From: Porticoccus sp. W117
GTDB taxonomy: Bacteria > Pseudomonadota > Gammaproteobacteria > Pseudomonadales > Porticoccaceae
Direction of reading: 5' to 3'
DNA: 64,000 bases
Assembly: GCF_030341905.1 (NCBI RefSeq)
Contig: NZ_JATAAF010000001.1
Span: 310,001 to 374,000 of the forward strand
A program made the position numbers and the translations under genes. Shown piece by piece: positions 55,630-64,000 of this stretch. The notes under the pieces are model-generated. The model made no database searches. It saw nothing but the letters and a program-made list of their open reading frames with translations, and was not told where the DNA came from. Within the stretch, counting starts at the first letter, position 1. Every line of letters begins with the position of its first letter.

Positions 55630-56778
55630 TTACCACTCCGCGACACAACCATCATCATGGCGCCATAGCGGATTCTTCCAATTCATAGGCCGTTCGGCGG
55701 CCTCTTTGACGGCCTCTTCGTCAATAACCACTCCCAAGCCAGGGCCAGGCAGTGGTTTAATATTGCCGTCAGTCATAGCGAAGTCGTCTTTATTGACTAC
55801 ATAGTCCAGGAGATCCGCTTCTTGATTGTAATGAATACCCATAGACTGCTCCTGAATGACCGCATTGTAGGAAACGAAGTCCACTGCCAGGCAAGAAGCC
55901 AAGGCTATTGGCCCCAATGGGCAGTGCGGCGCCAGGCCAACATCGTAGGCTTCTGCCATGGTGGCAATTTTCAAGCATTCGGTAATACCCCCTGCGTGGG
56001 ACAAGTCCGGCTGAATAATTCCCAACCCGCCATCTTGTAGTACGTGCTTAAATTCAAAACGGCTGTACATGCGCTCACCAGCTGCCAGAACGATACTGGT
56101 CTGCCTGCCAAGTTTGGCATACTGTTCATATTGTTCAGCAAGTACCGGCTCCTCTACGAATAAGGGGTGAAACGGCTCTAATTCTTTCAACAGAACCTTG
56201 GCCATAGGAACCGAGACGCGACCATGAAAATCCAGGCCGAAATCGATGCGGCTGCCAAAGGCTTCCCGAATGGTGGCGATTCGTTCTACAACTTTATCAA
56301 CTGCCCTGAAGGTATCGATCAATTTTAGGGCACCGCAACCATTTAACTTGAAAGTATCCCAGCCCAGCTCCAGCCTCTCTTCCATTTGACGCACTTCATC
56401 ACCAGGATCATCACCACCTACCCATGCGTAGGTTTTCATGCTGTCCCGACAGGTACCGCCCAGCAATTCATAGACTGGTTGCCCCAAGGCTTTACCTTTG
56501 ATATCCCATAGCGCCTGATCAATGCCTGCAATTGCCGACATAAGGATTGGCCCACCTCTATAGAAACCACCGCGATAGAGCATTTGCCAAATATCATTAA
56601 TTTGGCGTGGGTCTTTATCAATCAGGTAGAGCGAAAGCTCTTCAACTGCTGCAACTACCGTAGCGGCACGCCCTTCAATAACAGGCTCCCCCCACCCCGT
56701 AATTCCTGCATCGGTGTCAATTGCCAGAAACACCCATCTTGGCGCCACAGGATATAAGCGAATGCCTTTGATTTTCAT
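55630..56778 (-). CDS. dgoD: D-galactonate dehydratase
   Basis: A 382-residue enolase-superfamily enzyme that dehydrates D-galactonate to 2-keto-3-deoxygalactonate. It is very like E. coli DgoD over its full length: the N-terminal capping part ends with [20 protein letters not shown], and [40 protein letters not shown] (metal-ligand Asp and His), [44 protein letters not shown] and the C-terminus [14 protein letters not shown] are conserved. It is first of two minus-strand genes that diverge from the dgoK operon. A dyad in the 148-base gap could serve the regulator. Confidence 0.95.
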   Translation of the reverse strand: MKIKGIRLYPVAPRWVFLAIDTDAGITGWGEPVIEGRAATVVAAVEELSLYLIDKDPRQINDIWQMLYRGGFYRGGPILMSAIAGIDQALWDIKGKALGQPVYELLGGTCRDSMKTYAWVGGDDPGDEVRQMEERLELGWDTFKLNGCGALKLIDTFRAVDKVVERIATIREAFGSRIDFGLDFHGRVSVPMAKVLLKELEPFHPLFVEEPVLAEQYEQYAKLGRQTSIVLAAGERMYSRFEFKHVLQDGGLGIIQPDLSHAGGITECLKIATMAEAYDVGLAPHCPLGPIALASCLAVDFVSYNAVIQEQSMGIHYNQEADLLDYVVNKDDFAMTDGNIKPLPGPGLGVVIDEEAVKEAAERPMNWKNPLWRHDDGCVAEW

Positions 56779-56849
56779 GCATGAACACCTTGCTTATCAG
56801 GAATGGAATGACGAATAAATCATCAGTGGACTCTCATCAAAAATTATAA

Positions 56850-56866
56850 TAGTATTTATATTACTA
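56850..56866. promoter_or_regulatory. Candidate operator in the dgoD/dgoK intergenic region
   Basis: TAGTATTTATATTACTA is a 17-base inverted repeat (arms TAGTA/TACTA) midway between the two divergent starts. FadR-type GntR regulators bind short inverted repeats in such positions, so this may be the DgoR site. The assignment is tentative. Confidence 0.45.
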
Positions 56867-56926
56867 AATAACAACACCAAGCTCACACAGAATATATTAG
56901 CGATCGATGAACGAGTGCCTCCCAAA

Positions 56927-57862
56927 ATGACAGAAAGCCGCACTACGGGCACAACCGCCTGTTACATCGTTGGCGATTGGGGCACAACCAATCTGCGTCT
57001 GTTTTTACTGGATAGTGCTTCAAAGCAGTGTCTCGATAGACGCAATGGTCCCGGCATAGCCAATACCAACCCGGATCAAATTCCCAAAATATTGGCCAAA
57101 CTGATAAAACCCTGGATTGGGCAAAACATTGAACAAATATTGTTATGCGGCATGGTAGGCTCCACCATTGGTTGGCTGGATGCCGGATATATAAATTGCC
57201 CCCTACCCTTGGCTACACTGAAAGATCATCTTTTTCGTGTACCCACTCATGGCATTCCAACACAAATTGTTCCCGGTATTCGTTGCACCAGTCCCACTGG
57301 TACCATCGATGTTATGCGCGGTGAAGAAACCCAACTATTAGGGGCACTGCAATGCCAGGCTCACCTCAACAGTGGAAGTCATTTACTTTGCCTGCCAGGT
57401 ACACACAGTAAATGGGTGCAGATAAGCAGCGGCGTTGTGGAGAGCTTTTTAACCAGCTTAAGTGGTGAGTTGTACGCCACATTGAAACGCCACAGCATCC
57501 TCGTACCGAATACTGAAAATAACCTTCCGGACGAAGCTGTTTTTATACAAGGTATTCAGCGCAGCATAGAACAAAGTAGCTGCGACCTGCTTCATCTGCT
57601 GTTTGAAACCCGCAGTCGGCAAATTACCGGAGAGATATCTGCAGAGCAGGCAGCAGACTTTCTTTCCGGACTAATTATTGGCAAAGACATTCAGAATGCG
57701 ATCAAGTTATTTGGCTCAACCCATTCTCAAAGTCAGATACATTTCATCGCGAACAAATCACTAAATCATCTTTACAGCCTCGCTTGCGAACACTGCAAAA
57801 TACCCTGCCAAACTCTGGACGGCGACCAGCTCTCTCTGGCAGGCATGCAAACACTGCGATAA
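56927..57862 (+). CDS. dgoK: 2-dehydro-3-deoxygalactonokinase
   Basis: About 311 residues. This kinase phosphorylates 2-keto-3-deoxygalactonate. The start region YIVGDWGTTNLRLFLLD is the ASKHA-type phosphate-binding motif of the DgoK family, followed by GMVGSTIGWLDAGYINCPLP, CLPGTHSKWVQISSGVVESF and LSGLIIGKDIQNAIKLFGST. The length fits E. coli DgoK (292) with a small N-terminal extension. I chose the ATG at 56927; a GTG at 56915 is also open. It is first of the plus-strand operon, and 29 bases separate it from dgoA. Confidence 0.93.
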   Translation: MTESRTTGTTACYIVGDWGTTNLRLFLLDSASKQCLDRRNGPGIANTNPDQIPKILAKLIKPWIGQNIEQILLCGMVGSTIGWLDAGYINCPLPLATLKDHLFRVPTHGIPTQIVPGIRCTSPTGTIDVMRGEETQLLGALQCQAHLNSGSHLLCLPGTHSKWVQISSGVVESFLTSLSGELYATLKRHSILVPNTENNLPDEAVFIQGIQRSIEQSSCDLLHLLFETRSRQITGEISAEQAADFLSGLIIGKDIQNAIKLFGSTHSQSQIHFIANKSLNHLYSLACEHCKIPCQTLDGDQLSLAGMQTLR

Positions 57863-57891
57863 TCTCATCACGTTCACAGGTCACTCAAAAT

Positions 57892-58521
57892 ATGCCTTTC
57901 GATCCTCTGCAGTTACTGACACAACACCCTGTCGTCGCCATATTGCGCGGCATTCGCCCCAACGAAATTCTCGATGTTTCTGAAGTTCTGGTGGCTGAAG
58001 GGATACGGGTAATAGAAGTCCCCCTTAACTCCCCTGACCCTTACACCAGTATCAGGCTGTTATGTGAACGCTTCGGTAATACCTGCCTGTGCGGAGCCGG
58101 CACTGTGGTCACAGTGGAGCAAGTGGAGCAAGTACACCAAGCCGGGGGCAAATTAATAGTAGCTCCAAACACTGATCCGGACATTATTCGACGCAGCCTG
58201 GAATTGGGCATGATTCCAGTACCAGGCTTTAACACACCAACTGAGGCCTACCAGGCCATCCATGCCGGCGCTACTTATTTGAAAGTATTCCCTGCGACCA
58301 GCATCGGGCCAGATTACTTCAAGTCCATTTCTGCGATTTTGCCCACGAACGTAGGCGTAGTGGCCACCGGTGGCATAAATCCCGAAAACATCTGTGACTG
58401 GCTGAAGATGGGTGTCACTGCTGTTGGTATTGGCGGCGACCTTTATCAGCCCGGTGTAGCTCTGGAAGAATTGCAGCAAAAGGCACAGGCGTTGGTCACT
58501 GCAACAATCCGCGCACAATAA
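57892..58521 (+). CDS. dgoA: 2-dehydro-3-deoxy-6-phosphogalactonate aldolase
   Basis: A 209-residue aldolase of the KDPG/KHG family that splits KDPGal into pyruvate and glyceraldehyde-3-phosphate. It has VAILRGIRPNEILDVSEVLV, EGIRVIEVPLNSPDPYTSIR (catalytic Glu), and the Schiff-base Lys in GATYLKVFPATSIGPDYFKS, then VATGGINPENICDWLKMGVT. The EVPLNSPDP and TSIGP versions of these motifs fit DgoA rather than Eda. The start is ATG 57892; the open frame extends upstream into dgoK, which is not likely to be used. Confidence 0.94.
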   Translation: MPFDPLQLLTQHPVVAILRGIRPNEILDVSEVLVAEGIRVIEVPLNSPDPYTSIRLLCERFGNTCLCGAGTVVTVEQVEQVHQAGGKLIVAPNTDPDIIRRSLELGMIPVPGFNTPTEAYQAIHAGATYLKVFPATSIGPDYFKSISAILPTNVGVVATGGINPENICDWLKMGVTAVGIGGDLYQPGVALEELQQKAQALVTATIRAQ

Positions 58522-58543
58522 TTGAAAAACAGGAGGGTGAACT

Positions 58544-60106
58544 GTGAATTTATCTACGCTGGATTTATCTGTGATTGGCGTTTACGCGCTGTTTATTATT
58601 GGCCTGGCCCAGTGGGTTAGCCGGGAAAAACCCGGCCACGATAAAACCACTGAAGATTATTTCCTGGCGGGCAAGTCCCTGCCCTGGTGGGCCATTGGTG
58701 CCTCGCTGATTGCCGCCAATATTTCTGCGGAACAGATTATCGGCATGTCCGGTTCCGGCTATGCACTGGGCCTGGGGATCGCCTCTTACGAATGGATGTC
58801 TGCCATAACCCTGCTTATTGTTGGCAAATATTTCTTGCCGATTTTTCTCAAGCACGGCATTTACACCATGCCCCAGTATCTGGAGCAACGCTACGATCAC
58901 CGGGTACGGATGATCATGGCGGTGTTCTGGCTATCGCTTTATGTGGTCGTTAATCTCACTGCCATTCTCTGGCTCGGCGCTTTGGCCATCAATACCGTTA
59001 CCGGCCTAGATCTGGTCTACGGTCTGGTGATTCTGGGCGTACTGGCCACCGCCTACTCGCTGTATGGCGGCCTGAAAGCAGTGGCATTTACCGATATTGT
59101 GCAGGTGGTTCTGTTGGTATTTGGCGGCCTGCTGATCACTTACCTGACACTGGACAAAATCGGTGGCGACAGCGGCGTTGTCGGTGGCTTTAACGAACTC
59201 ACTGCCAAGCTGCCAGAAAAGTTCGATATGATCCTGTCGCCGGATAATCCCTTCTACAAAGACCTGCCCGGCATCTCTGTGCTGGTGGGCGGCATGTGGA
59301 TTATGAACCTGTCTTACTGGGGCTTTAACCAGTACATCATCCAGCGTGCACTGGCCGCCAAAAGCGTTCAGGAAGCACAAAAAGGCATCGCCTTTGCCGC
59401 TTACCTGAAACTGTTGATGCCGGTTATTGTGGTGTTGCCCGGTATTGCCGCAGTGATGCTGGCACCGGACCTCAGCTCACCGGACAAGGCTTACCCGGAA
59501 ATGATGAAGCTGGTACCCGCCGGTTTGAAGGGCCTGGTATTTGCCGCTTTGATTGCTGCCATCCTGTCTTCTCTGGGTTCCATGATGAACTCAATTTCCA
59601 CCATCTTTACCATGGACATCTACCGCCACTTCAAACCAGATACCGATACCAATAAGCTAGTCTCTATTGGCCGTATAGTGGCTCTGACTGCAATCGTCAT
59701 TGCCATGATTATCGCCAAGCCCCTGCTGGGTAATTTCAGCCAAGCCTTCCAGTTTATCCAGGAATTCACCGGCTTCTTTACGCCTGGCATTGTGGTGCTG
59801 TTCCTGCTGGGCATGTTCTGGAAAAAAACCACTGCCACTGCTGCACTGACGGCTGCGGTAGGCTCCTTTGTTTTATCCCTGCTGGGCAAACTGTTCTGGC
59901 CAGAGCTGCCGTTTATGGATCGGGTCGGTCTGGTTTTCCTGGCCTGTACGGTACTGGCCGTGGTGATTTCCCTGCAGTCCAGGCAGGAGGTCAAAGGTGA
60001 AACCGTCAATGTGGGCGAAGTCAATTTCTCCACCAGCAACGGCTTTAATATAGCTACTGTGGGCGTTGTGCTGATTCTCTCAGCCCTGTATGCAACCTGG
60101 TGGTAA
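58544..60106 (+). CDS. vSGLT-like Na+/galactose symporter (SSS family)
   Basis: A 520-residue inner-membrane symporter with about 13-14 hydrophobic segments. It is strikingly similar to Vibrio vSGLT: TEDYFLAGKSLPWWAIGASL, IAANISAEQIIGMSGSGYAL, GIASYEWMSAITLLIVGKYF, MNLSYWGFNQYIIQRALAAK and AALIAAILSSLGSMMNSIST. The conserved Asn/Tyr/Trp pattern around the sugar and Na+ sites in these segments supports galactose as the substrate. In the dgo operon it supplies galactose to the dehydrogenase. A gap of 22 bases separates it from dgoA, with GGAGG before its start. Confidence 0.93.
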   Translation: MNLSTLDLSVIGVYALFIIGLAQWVSREKPGHDKTTEDYFLAGKSLPWWAIGASLIAANISAEQIIGMSGSGYALGLGIASYEWMSAITLLIVGKYFLPIFLKHGIYTMPQYLEQRYDHRVRMIMAVFWLSLYVVVNLTAILWLGALAINTVTGLDLVYGLVILGVLATAYSLYGGLKAVAFTDIVQVVLLVFGGLLITYLTLDKIGGDSGVVGGFNELTAKLPEKFDMILSPDNPFYKDLPGISVLVGGMWIMNLSYWGFNQYIIQRALAAKSVQEAQKGIAFAAYLKLLMPVIVVLPGIAAVMLAPDLSSPDKAYPEMMKLVPAGLKGLVFAALIAAILSSLGSMMNSISTIFTMDIYRHFKPDTDTNKLVSIGRIVALTAIVIAMIIAKPLLGNFSQAFQFIQEFTGFFTPGIVVLFLLGMFWKKTTATAALTAAVGSFVLSLLGKLFWPELPFMDRVGLVFLACTVLAVVISLQSRQEVKGETVNVGEVNFSTSNGFNIATVGVVLILSALYATWW

Positions 60107-60108
60107 CT

Positions 60109-60999
60109 GTGAGCGCTGAGTTAATTCATAGCATTCCCGTACACAACACTCTCGGCGAGGGCGTTGTGTGGGACGCCCGCAGCCAAGCTGCGTGGTGGAC
60201 AGATATTCAGGAAAGCCGCCTGTTCTGCATGGCTTACCCAAGCCTGGATATTGAGTACTTTGATACCCCAGAGCGGCTGTGTTGTTTTGCGCTAACTGAC
60301 AACCCGGACAAACTACTGGTGGCTTTTGCCAGCGGGTTTGCCCTTTACGAGTACAGAACCGGCAACCTGCAATGGCTGCATCGCCCAGAAGAATTACAGC
60401 CCGGCAGCGGCCGCCGCCTCAACGATGGCCGCCTGGATCGCCAGGGACGCTTTTGGGTGGGCGCCATGGTGGAAGACAAAGGTGCCGCTACTGGCAAGCC
60501 GGCCAATCTGTACTGCCTGGACAGCAACGGTGAACTCTCTATACACAAATCCGATATTGCCATCTCGAACGGTATTTGCTGGGCGCCGGATAACAGCACA
60601 TTCTATTTTGCTGATTCCCCTAAACAGCACATTTATTCTTATAAATACGATATTTCACGTGGTAGCATATCTGAGCAAAAACAGTTTTCAGCAACACCAG
60701 TAGGCCAGTTTCCCGATGGGGGCATAACCGACTCTAACGGGCATGTATGGAGTGCACATTGGGGAGGCCATTGTGTCGTACGTTACACACCTCAAGGTCA
60801 GATCACAGAGAAAGTGGCAATACCAACTCAGCAACCCAGTTGCCTAGCCTTTGGTGGGGCAGATATGAAAACCCTGTTTGTCACGTCTGCACGTCAGGGT
60901 TTAAACAGCCAGCAATTGGCCAAAGACACACAGGCGGGGAATTTGTTTGTGCTGGAAACAACTATAACCGGATTGCAAGAGCCTATTTACCAGACGTGA
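60109..60999 (+). CDS. SMP-30/gluconolactonase-family lactonase, likely galactonolactonase
   Basis: About 296 residues forming a six-bladed propeller of the SMP-30/LRE type. Metal-site motifs are HNTLGEGVVWDARSQAAWWT (Glu), RRLNDGRLDRQGRFWVGAMV (Asn, Asp) and ISNGICWAPDNSTFYFADSP (Asn, Asp), as in bacterial gluconolactonases. In the dgo context it should open galactono-lactone to galactonate, which links the dehydrogenase to DgoD. I chose the GTG at 60109, which has GGTGG five bases upstream; an overlapping GTG at 60100 exists. Confidence 0.85.
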   Translation: MSAELIHSIPVHNTLGEGVVWDARSQAAWWTDIQESRLFCMAYPSLDIEYFDTPERLCCFALTDNPDKLLVAFASGFALYEYRTGNLQWLHRPEELQPGSGRRLNDGRLDRQGRFWVGAMVEDKGAATGKPANLYCLDSNGELSIHKSDIAISNGICWAPDNSTFYFADSPKQHIYSYKYDISRGSISEQKQFSATPVGQFPDGGITDSNGHVWSAHWGGHCVVRYTPQGQITEKVAIPTQQPSCLAFGGADMKTLFVTSARQGLNSQQLAKDTQAGNLFVLETTITGLQEPIYQT

Positions 61000-61024
61000 A
61001 AATACGATTCCAAGAGTAAAACAA

Positions 61025-61732
61025 ATGGTTTCTACCCAAAATTTGACACAAACCATTGTCCAGGAACTGGGAAAGGATATTGTCACTGAGCGTTACACCG
61101 CTGAACAACCATTTCCTATTGAAGCAGAGCTGTGCGAAACATTCGATGCCTCCCGCACCGTACTGCGCGAAGCAGTCAAAATGCTTACTGCAAAAGGTTT
61201 GCTAAGTGCCCGCCCCAGGCAGGGAACCCGGGTGCAGCCAGAAGAACATTGGAACCTGCTGGACCCGGATGTACTGAGCTGGCTGCTGGAGCGTAAATTT
61301 TCCCTGCCGCTACTGGCGGAGTTTGCCGAAATGCGCCTTGCCATTGAGCCCATGGCGGCAGGATTGGCTGCTCAATCCGCATCAGCTGAGCAGCTTGCTG
61401 ACATTGAAAAAGCCGTCAAACGAATGGAAGCTGCGGAAGCAGGGCTTGACGACCCCCTGGACTCCGACATTGCCTTTCATGTGGCAGTGTTAAATGCCAG
61501 TGGCAATCGCTTCTTGACCCAGTTCCACCAAATGATTAGTACTGCCCTGAAGTTCAGCATTCGCTTTACCAATAGTTTGAAGGGTGTACGGATTGCCAGC
61601 GTAGCTGCCCACCGATCCACCTACGAAGCGATAAAGTCCGGCCATCATAAAAAAGCAAAGCAATTGATGGCAGCGATGAACCAGGAAGCTCTGGATATGT
61701 TTCGCAAAGCCATTGCCAAAGAACAAACTTAA
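61025..61732 (+). CDS. dgoR: FadR/GntR-family regulator, DgoR-like
   Basis: A 235-residue repressor. The winged helix (about 10-80) has [20 protein letters not shown] and [20 protein letters not shown], followed by [20 protein letters not shown], as in E. coli DgoR (NQWNYLDTDVLQWVLEN). The FCD ligand domain (about 95-220) has [20 protein letters not shown] with conserved Asp/His metal or acid positions. It should repress the dgo genes and be released by galactonate. It is followed 13 bases later by mgsA. Confidence 0.92.
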   Translation: MVSTQNLTQTIVQELGKDIVTERYTAEQPFPIEAELCETFDASRTVLREAVKMLTAKGLLSARPRQGTRVQPEEHWNLLDPDVLSWLLERKFSLPLLAEFAEMRLAIEPMAAGLAAQSASAEQLADIEKAVKRMEAAEAGLDDPLDSDIAFHVAVLNASGNRFLTQFHQMISTALKFSIRFTNSLKGVRIASVAAHRSTYEAIKSGHHKKAKQLMAAMNQEALDMFRKAIAKEQT

Positions 61733-61745
61733 CAGGTCACCACTT

Positions 61746-62156
61746 ATGCAAATCGGCTTAGTTGCCCACGACGAAATGAAAAATACCCTGCTCGATTGGG
61801 TAAAAATCCATCGCAGCCAGCTGGCCAACTGTGACATTGTTGCCACAGGAACAACCGGTGGATTGATACTGCAGACTTGCCCGGAATTGAATATAGAGCT
61901 GTTAAAAAGTGGTCCATTGGGCGGAGACCAACAAATTGGGGCACGCATTTGTGAAGGCAGACTCAACGCCCTGATTTTCTTTATTGATCCACTCTCCCCT
62001 ATGCCCCACGATGTGGATGTGAAAGCCCTGACCCGACTGGCAACTCTTTACAATATTCCTCACGCCTATAACGAGGCTACGGCCAACTTAATTGCCGAAA
62101 ACTTCGGTCGCCTGCCTATAACTGACGGCATTCCGGTTAATCCAAACCCCCGCTAA
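61746..62156 (+). CDS. mgsA: Methylglyoxal synthase
   Basis: A 136-residue enzyme that converts dihydroxyacetone phosphate to methylglyoxal and phosphate. It has [60 protein letters not shown] and [20 protein letters not shown]; Asp and His of these motifs are catalytic. It is slightly shorter than E. coli MgsA (152). I chose ATG 61746; the open frame extends 11 codons upstream into the dgoR gene. It is the last gene of the dgo operon. It may relieve triose-phosphate or phosphate stress when galactose floods the pathway. The 200 bases downstream contain no clear gene. Confidence 0.93.
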   Translation: MQIGLVAHDEMKNTLLDWVKIHRSQLANCDIVATGTTGGLILQTCPELNIELLKSGPLGGDQQIGARICEGRLNALIFFIDPLSPMPHDVDVKALTRLATLYNIPHAYNEATANLIAENFGRLPITDGIPVNPNPR

Positions 62157-62357
62157 CAAGCAAGTTTAAACACACTACCACCAACCCACCTCATGCTTTG
62201 ATGCAAGCTGGCTTTGCCTACATAACAATGTGGCAAGACTGGTTGTGAGAAATCAATCTAAAAGAAACAGAGGAGAGTACCACTATGATTTTGATGTTCG
62301 CACTAGAATTGACAAAAAAACCCTTTTACTCGCTTACTGCCAACTAAGTTCAAGAAT

Positions 62358-63692
62358 TTATTCATAGTCGTTGATTTCAATCTGAGTAATCGCCTGATAA
62401 ACCAGGCTGCGTAGTTTCTGGTGAGCATCCACGCCCTTGGCCGGAACAAGCTGCGTCATAAAAACCACGAGCAGTTCTTCCCGGGGATCGACCCAATAGG
62501 TGGTGAAGTAGGCGCCACCCCAGCCATATTGGCCAACAGAACCAAGCTCACCGCTGGCACCTAAATCATGGGTCACATAAAAACCCAAACCAAAACCGTT
62601 GCCTTTGTTAAAGGGCAGACCATCCAGGTGATTCACGGTCATCAGTTCAACGGTTTTGGGAGAGAGGATACGCTTGCCGTCTAGCTCGCCGCCGTTCAGT
62701 AACATTTGCAGATAGCGCGAATAATCCATGGCGGTGGACAGTAGCCCCGCGCCCCCGGAAAAGCTTTTTCTGGGGCCGTTCAGGTAAGCCCCCTGACCTA
62801 TGTGTGTACCGGGATTGGGCGCCCGCTCGATATCGTCTTTGTCGGTGGACGAGTACACCACCGCGAGACGCGCCTTTTTACTTTTTGGCAGGTAGAAATG
62901 AGTATCGTGCATCCCCAAGGGTTCGAATAGGCGGGTCTTTAGAAAGGCATCCAATGTCTGACCAGAGGCCTTTTCGATCACAACCCCTAAAATGTCGGTG
63001 CTGTAGCCATAGACAAACTTCTCGCCCGGCTGGGCCTCGAAGGGTAAGGCCGCCATGCGGTTAACAGTCTCGGCGATAGGTTCATCCCGATCCGCAAAGT
63101 AATAACCCTGAATACCCGCTGCTTTCCAGCGATCCGCTGCCAAACCCTCGCCATAGCCAACACCGGCAGTATGAGTCAGCAGGTCGCGAATGGTAATAGG
63201 ACGTTTAGCATCAACTACTTGATAGCCGCCCGCTTCATCGACCACCGCAACGGTGGTCTTGGCAAATTCAGGCAGGTATTTATCCACCGGGTCTGAGATC
63301 AGCAAGCGCCCTTCTTCCTGCAGCAACATAATGCCCACACTGACCAGGCTTTTCGTTTGCGAAGCGATGCGAAACAGGGTATCGCGTTGCATGGGCTGGT
63401 TGGACTCCAGATCGCGATAGCCAAAGGCTTTCCAGTAGGCAACCCGCCCCTTGCGCGCCACCAAGGCCACGCTTCCGGCAAGTTTCTTATTGTCCACATA
63501 GGCCTGCAACTGCTTATCCAAACGCTGCAGGCGATCGGAAGACATGCCCAATGCTTCGGGCGACGCCGCAGGCAAATCGCCTGCCCTGACCAGGGAGCAG
63601 GCCAGCAGTAACGACAGCACCCACAAGACCGACGCGGGAATGCTAATTGCCTTACTCGTTTTTGCGCCAAGAAATAACACGGATGATTTCAT
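62358..63692 (-). CDS. Exported serine hydrolase of the beta-lactamase/class C family
   Basis: A 444-residue protein with a signal peptide (SIPASVLWVLSLLLACSLVR, cleavage near RAG). The beta-lactamase-like fold has the catalytic SxxK in IASQTKSLVSVGIMLLQEEG, the second catalytic motif YxS in FVYGYSTDILGVVIEKASG, and GGAGLLSTAMDYSRYLQMLL; the third motif appears as YGWGGAYFTTYWVDP. This set is typical of the large family that includes EstB-like esterases, D-aminopeptidases and transpeptidase-like proteins. Antibiotic hydrolysis cannot be assumed. It lies downstream of the truncated gene at the window edge, about 20 bases away, and may share its transcript. Confidence 0.87.
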   Translation of the reverse strand: MKSSVLFLGAKTSKAISIPASVLWVLSLLLACSLVRAGDLPAASPEALGMSSDRLQRLDKQLQAYVDNKKLAGSVALVARKGRVAYWKAFGYRDLESNQPMQRDTLFRIASQTKSLVSVGIMLLQEEGRLLISDPVDKYLPEFAKTTVAVVDEAGGYQVVDAKRPITIRDLLTHTAGVGYGEGLAADRWKAAGIQGYYFADRDEPIAETVNRMAALPFEAQPGEKFVYGYSTDILGVVIEKASGQTLDAFLKTRLFEPLGMHDTHFYLPKSKKARLAVVYSSTDKDDIERAPNPGTHIGQGAYLNGPRKSFSGGAGLLSTAMDYSRYLQMLLNGGELDGKRILSPKTVELMTVNHLDGLPFNKGNGFGLGFYVTHDLGASGELGSVGQYGWGGAYFTTYWVDPREELLVVFMTQLVPAKGVDAHQKLRSLVYQAITQIEINDYE

Positions 63693-63711
63693 CTACTTCT
63701 CTTTATTTTTC

Positions 63712-64000
63712 TTACTCGGTTTTTTCAGCCAGTGCTTTCTCGGCCTGCGCTTTTTCAAACGCTTCGTGACGTTTTATGTCTCGTTTTTCGCGCTCCGAGA
63801 GTTTCTTTTTCTTCGCTTCCAGCAGTGTCCACACTTTTTCCTGCATATCGCGCATGCGCGCTTCAAGGGGCTGTAATGGTGGTAAGTTACTAACTGGGCT
63901 GTCTAAATAAAAGTAACTGGTGGCTGACACGTCATCCGTGCGGTAGTAGTTCACCCCCCAGCCTTTTCTTTCATAAGGATCCAGGCTGTCATCATCTAAA
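63712..64000 (-). CDS. C-terminal part of an unidentified protein (partial)
   Basis: The frame is open to the window edge and stops at 63712, giving about 95 residues. It contains WGVNYYRTDDVSATSYFYLD and SPVSNLPPLQPLEARMRDMQ, then a highly charged helical tail (LLEAKKKKLSEREKRDIKRH). The first part resembles the end of DUF2961 (GH172-like) proteins, and the tail looks like a coiled coil. This resemblance is weak. The rest of the gene is outside the window. Confidence 0.4.
   Translation of the reverse strand, partial: LDDDSLDPYERKGWGVNYYRTDDVSATSYFYLDSPVSNLPPLQPLEARMRDMQEKVWTLLEAKKKKLSEREKRDIKRHEAFEKAQAEKALAEKTE

Noticed and set aside
62285-62347. 20-codon frame after AGGAGAG between mgsA and the serine hydrolase gene
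   Set aside because: The ribosome-binding site is good, but the peptide is too short and shows no recognisable feature; chance cannot be excluded.

Overview
The window looks like chromosome of a marine or plant-polysaccharide-degrading gammaproteobacterium, most likely a relative of the Cellvibrionaceae/Microbulbiferaceae. The reasons are the mixed gene content (TonB-dependent receptor, GH3 beta-glucosidases, Na+/sugar symporter, TorF-like porin), an Entner-Doudoroff operon with HexR, and close similarity of core proteins to Pseudomonas and Vibrio families. The taxonomic call is inference. I see no rRNA, tRNA, CRISPR array, prophage or intact transposase gene.

Layout. (1) 1-10.4 kb is mostly housekeeping: a HipA-like C-terminus cut by the window edge, a DUF3299 protein, an internally deleted photolyase remnant, a DUF523/DUF1722 protein, hemH, nhaA, nfuA, a Blc-type lipocalin, metH, and two very small membrane proteins. 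(2) 10.5-15.2 kb is a tight five-gene operon that starts with a cation/proton antiporter and continues with a complete MCE/Mla-type lipid transporter. (3) 15.3-17.1 kb holds ald and a divergent Lrp-type regulator. (4) 17.1-32.8 kb is a beta-glucoside/beta-glucan utilisation region: glucokinase with a LytTR two-component system, a sugar-porter MFS protein, a TonB-dependent receptor, two GH3 enzymes around an exported clan GH-A-like glycosidase, and a GPH-family sugar transporter. A 267-bp MITE-like element sits in its intergenic region. (5) 32.9-39.5 kb has a MazEF-type toxin-antitoxin pair and gltBD. (6) 39.7-50.9 kb is central carbon metabolism: ppc, eda, edd, pgl, zwf, divergent hexR, gap and pgi, with HexR-like operators upstream of zwf/hexR and gap. 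(7) 50.9-54.7 kb has a formylglycine-generating-enzyme-like lipoprotein, then TorF-like porin, amtB and glnK behind a sigma-54-like promoter and two NtrC-like sites. (8) 54.7-62.2 kb is an apparently complete De Ley-Doudoroff galactose pathway: SDR dehydrogenase, lactonase, dgoD, dgoK, dgoA, a vSGLT-like Na+/galactose symporter, a DgoR-like regulator and mgsA. (9) The right end has a serine hydrolase and a truncated gene.

How it fits together. Glucose released from beta-glucans is phosphorylated by Glk. Galactose is oxidised and split to pyruvate and glyceraldehyde-3-phosphate by the dgo genes. Glucose-6-phosphate enters Zwf-Pgl-Edd-Eda, and Gap and Pgi allow recycling of triose and hexose phosphates. 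Ppc replenishes oxaloacetate, while GltBD, AmtB and GlnK handle ammonium. The most distinctive observations are the antiporter-headed MCE operon, the Glk-LytTR-LytS operon with paired GTTT-N3-AAAC dyads, the exported GH-A protein of unclear family, the FGE-like lipoprotein that keeps both active-site cysteines, the NtrC/sigma-54 signature upstream of a porin-AmtB-GlnK unit, the photolyase deletion remnant, and the MITE.
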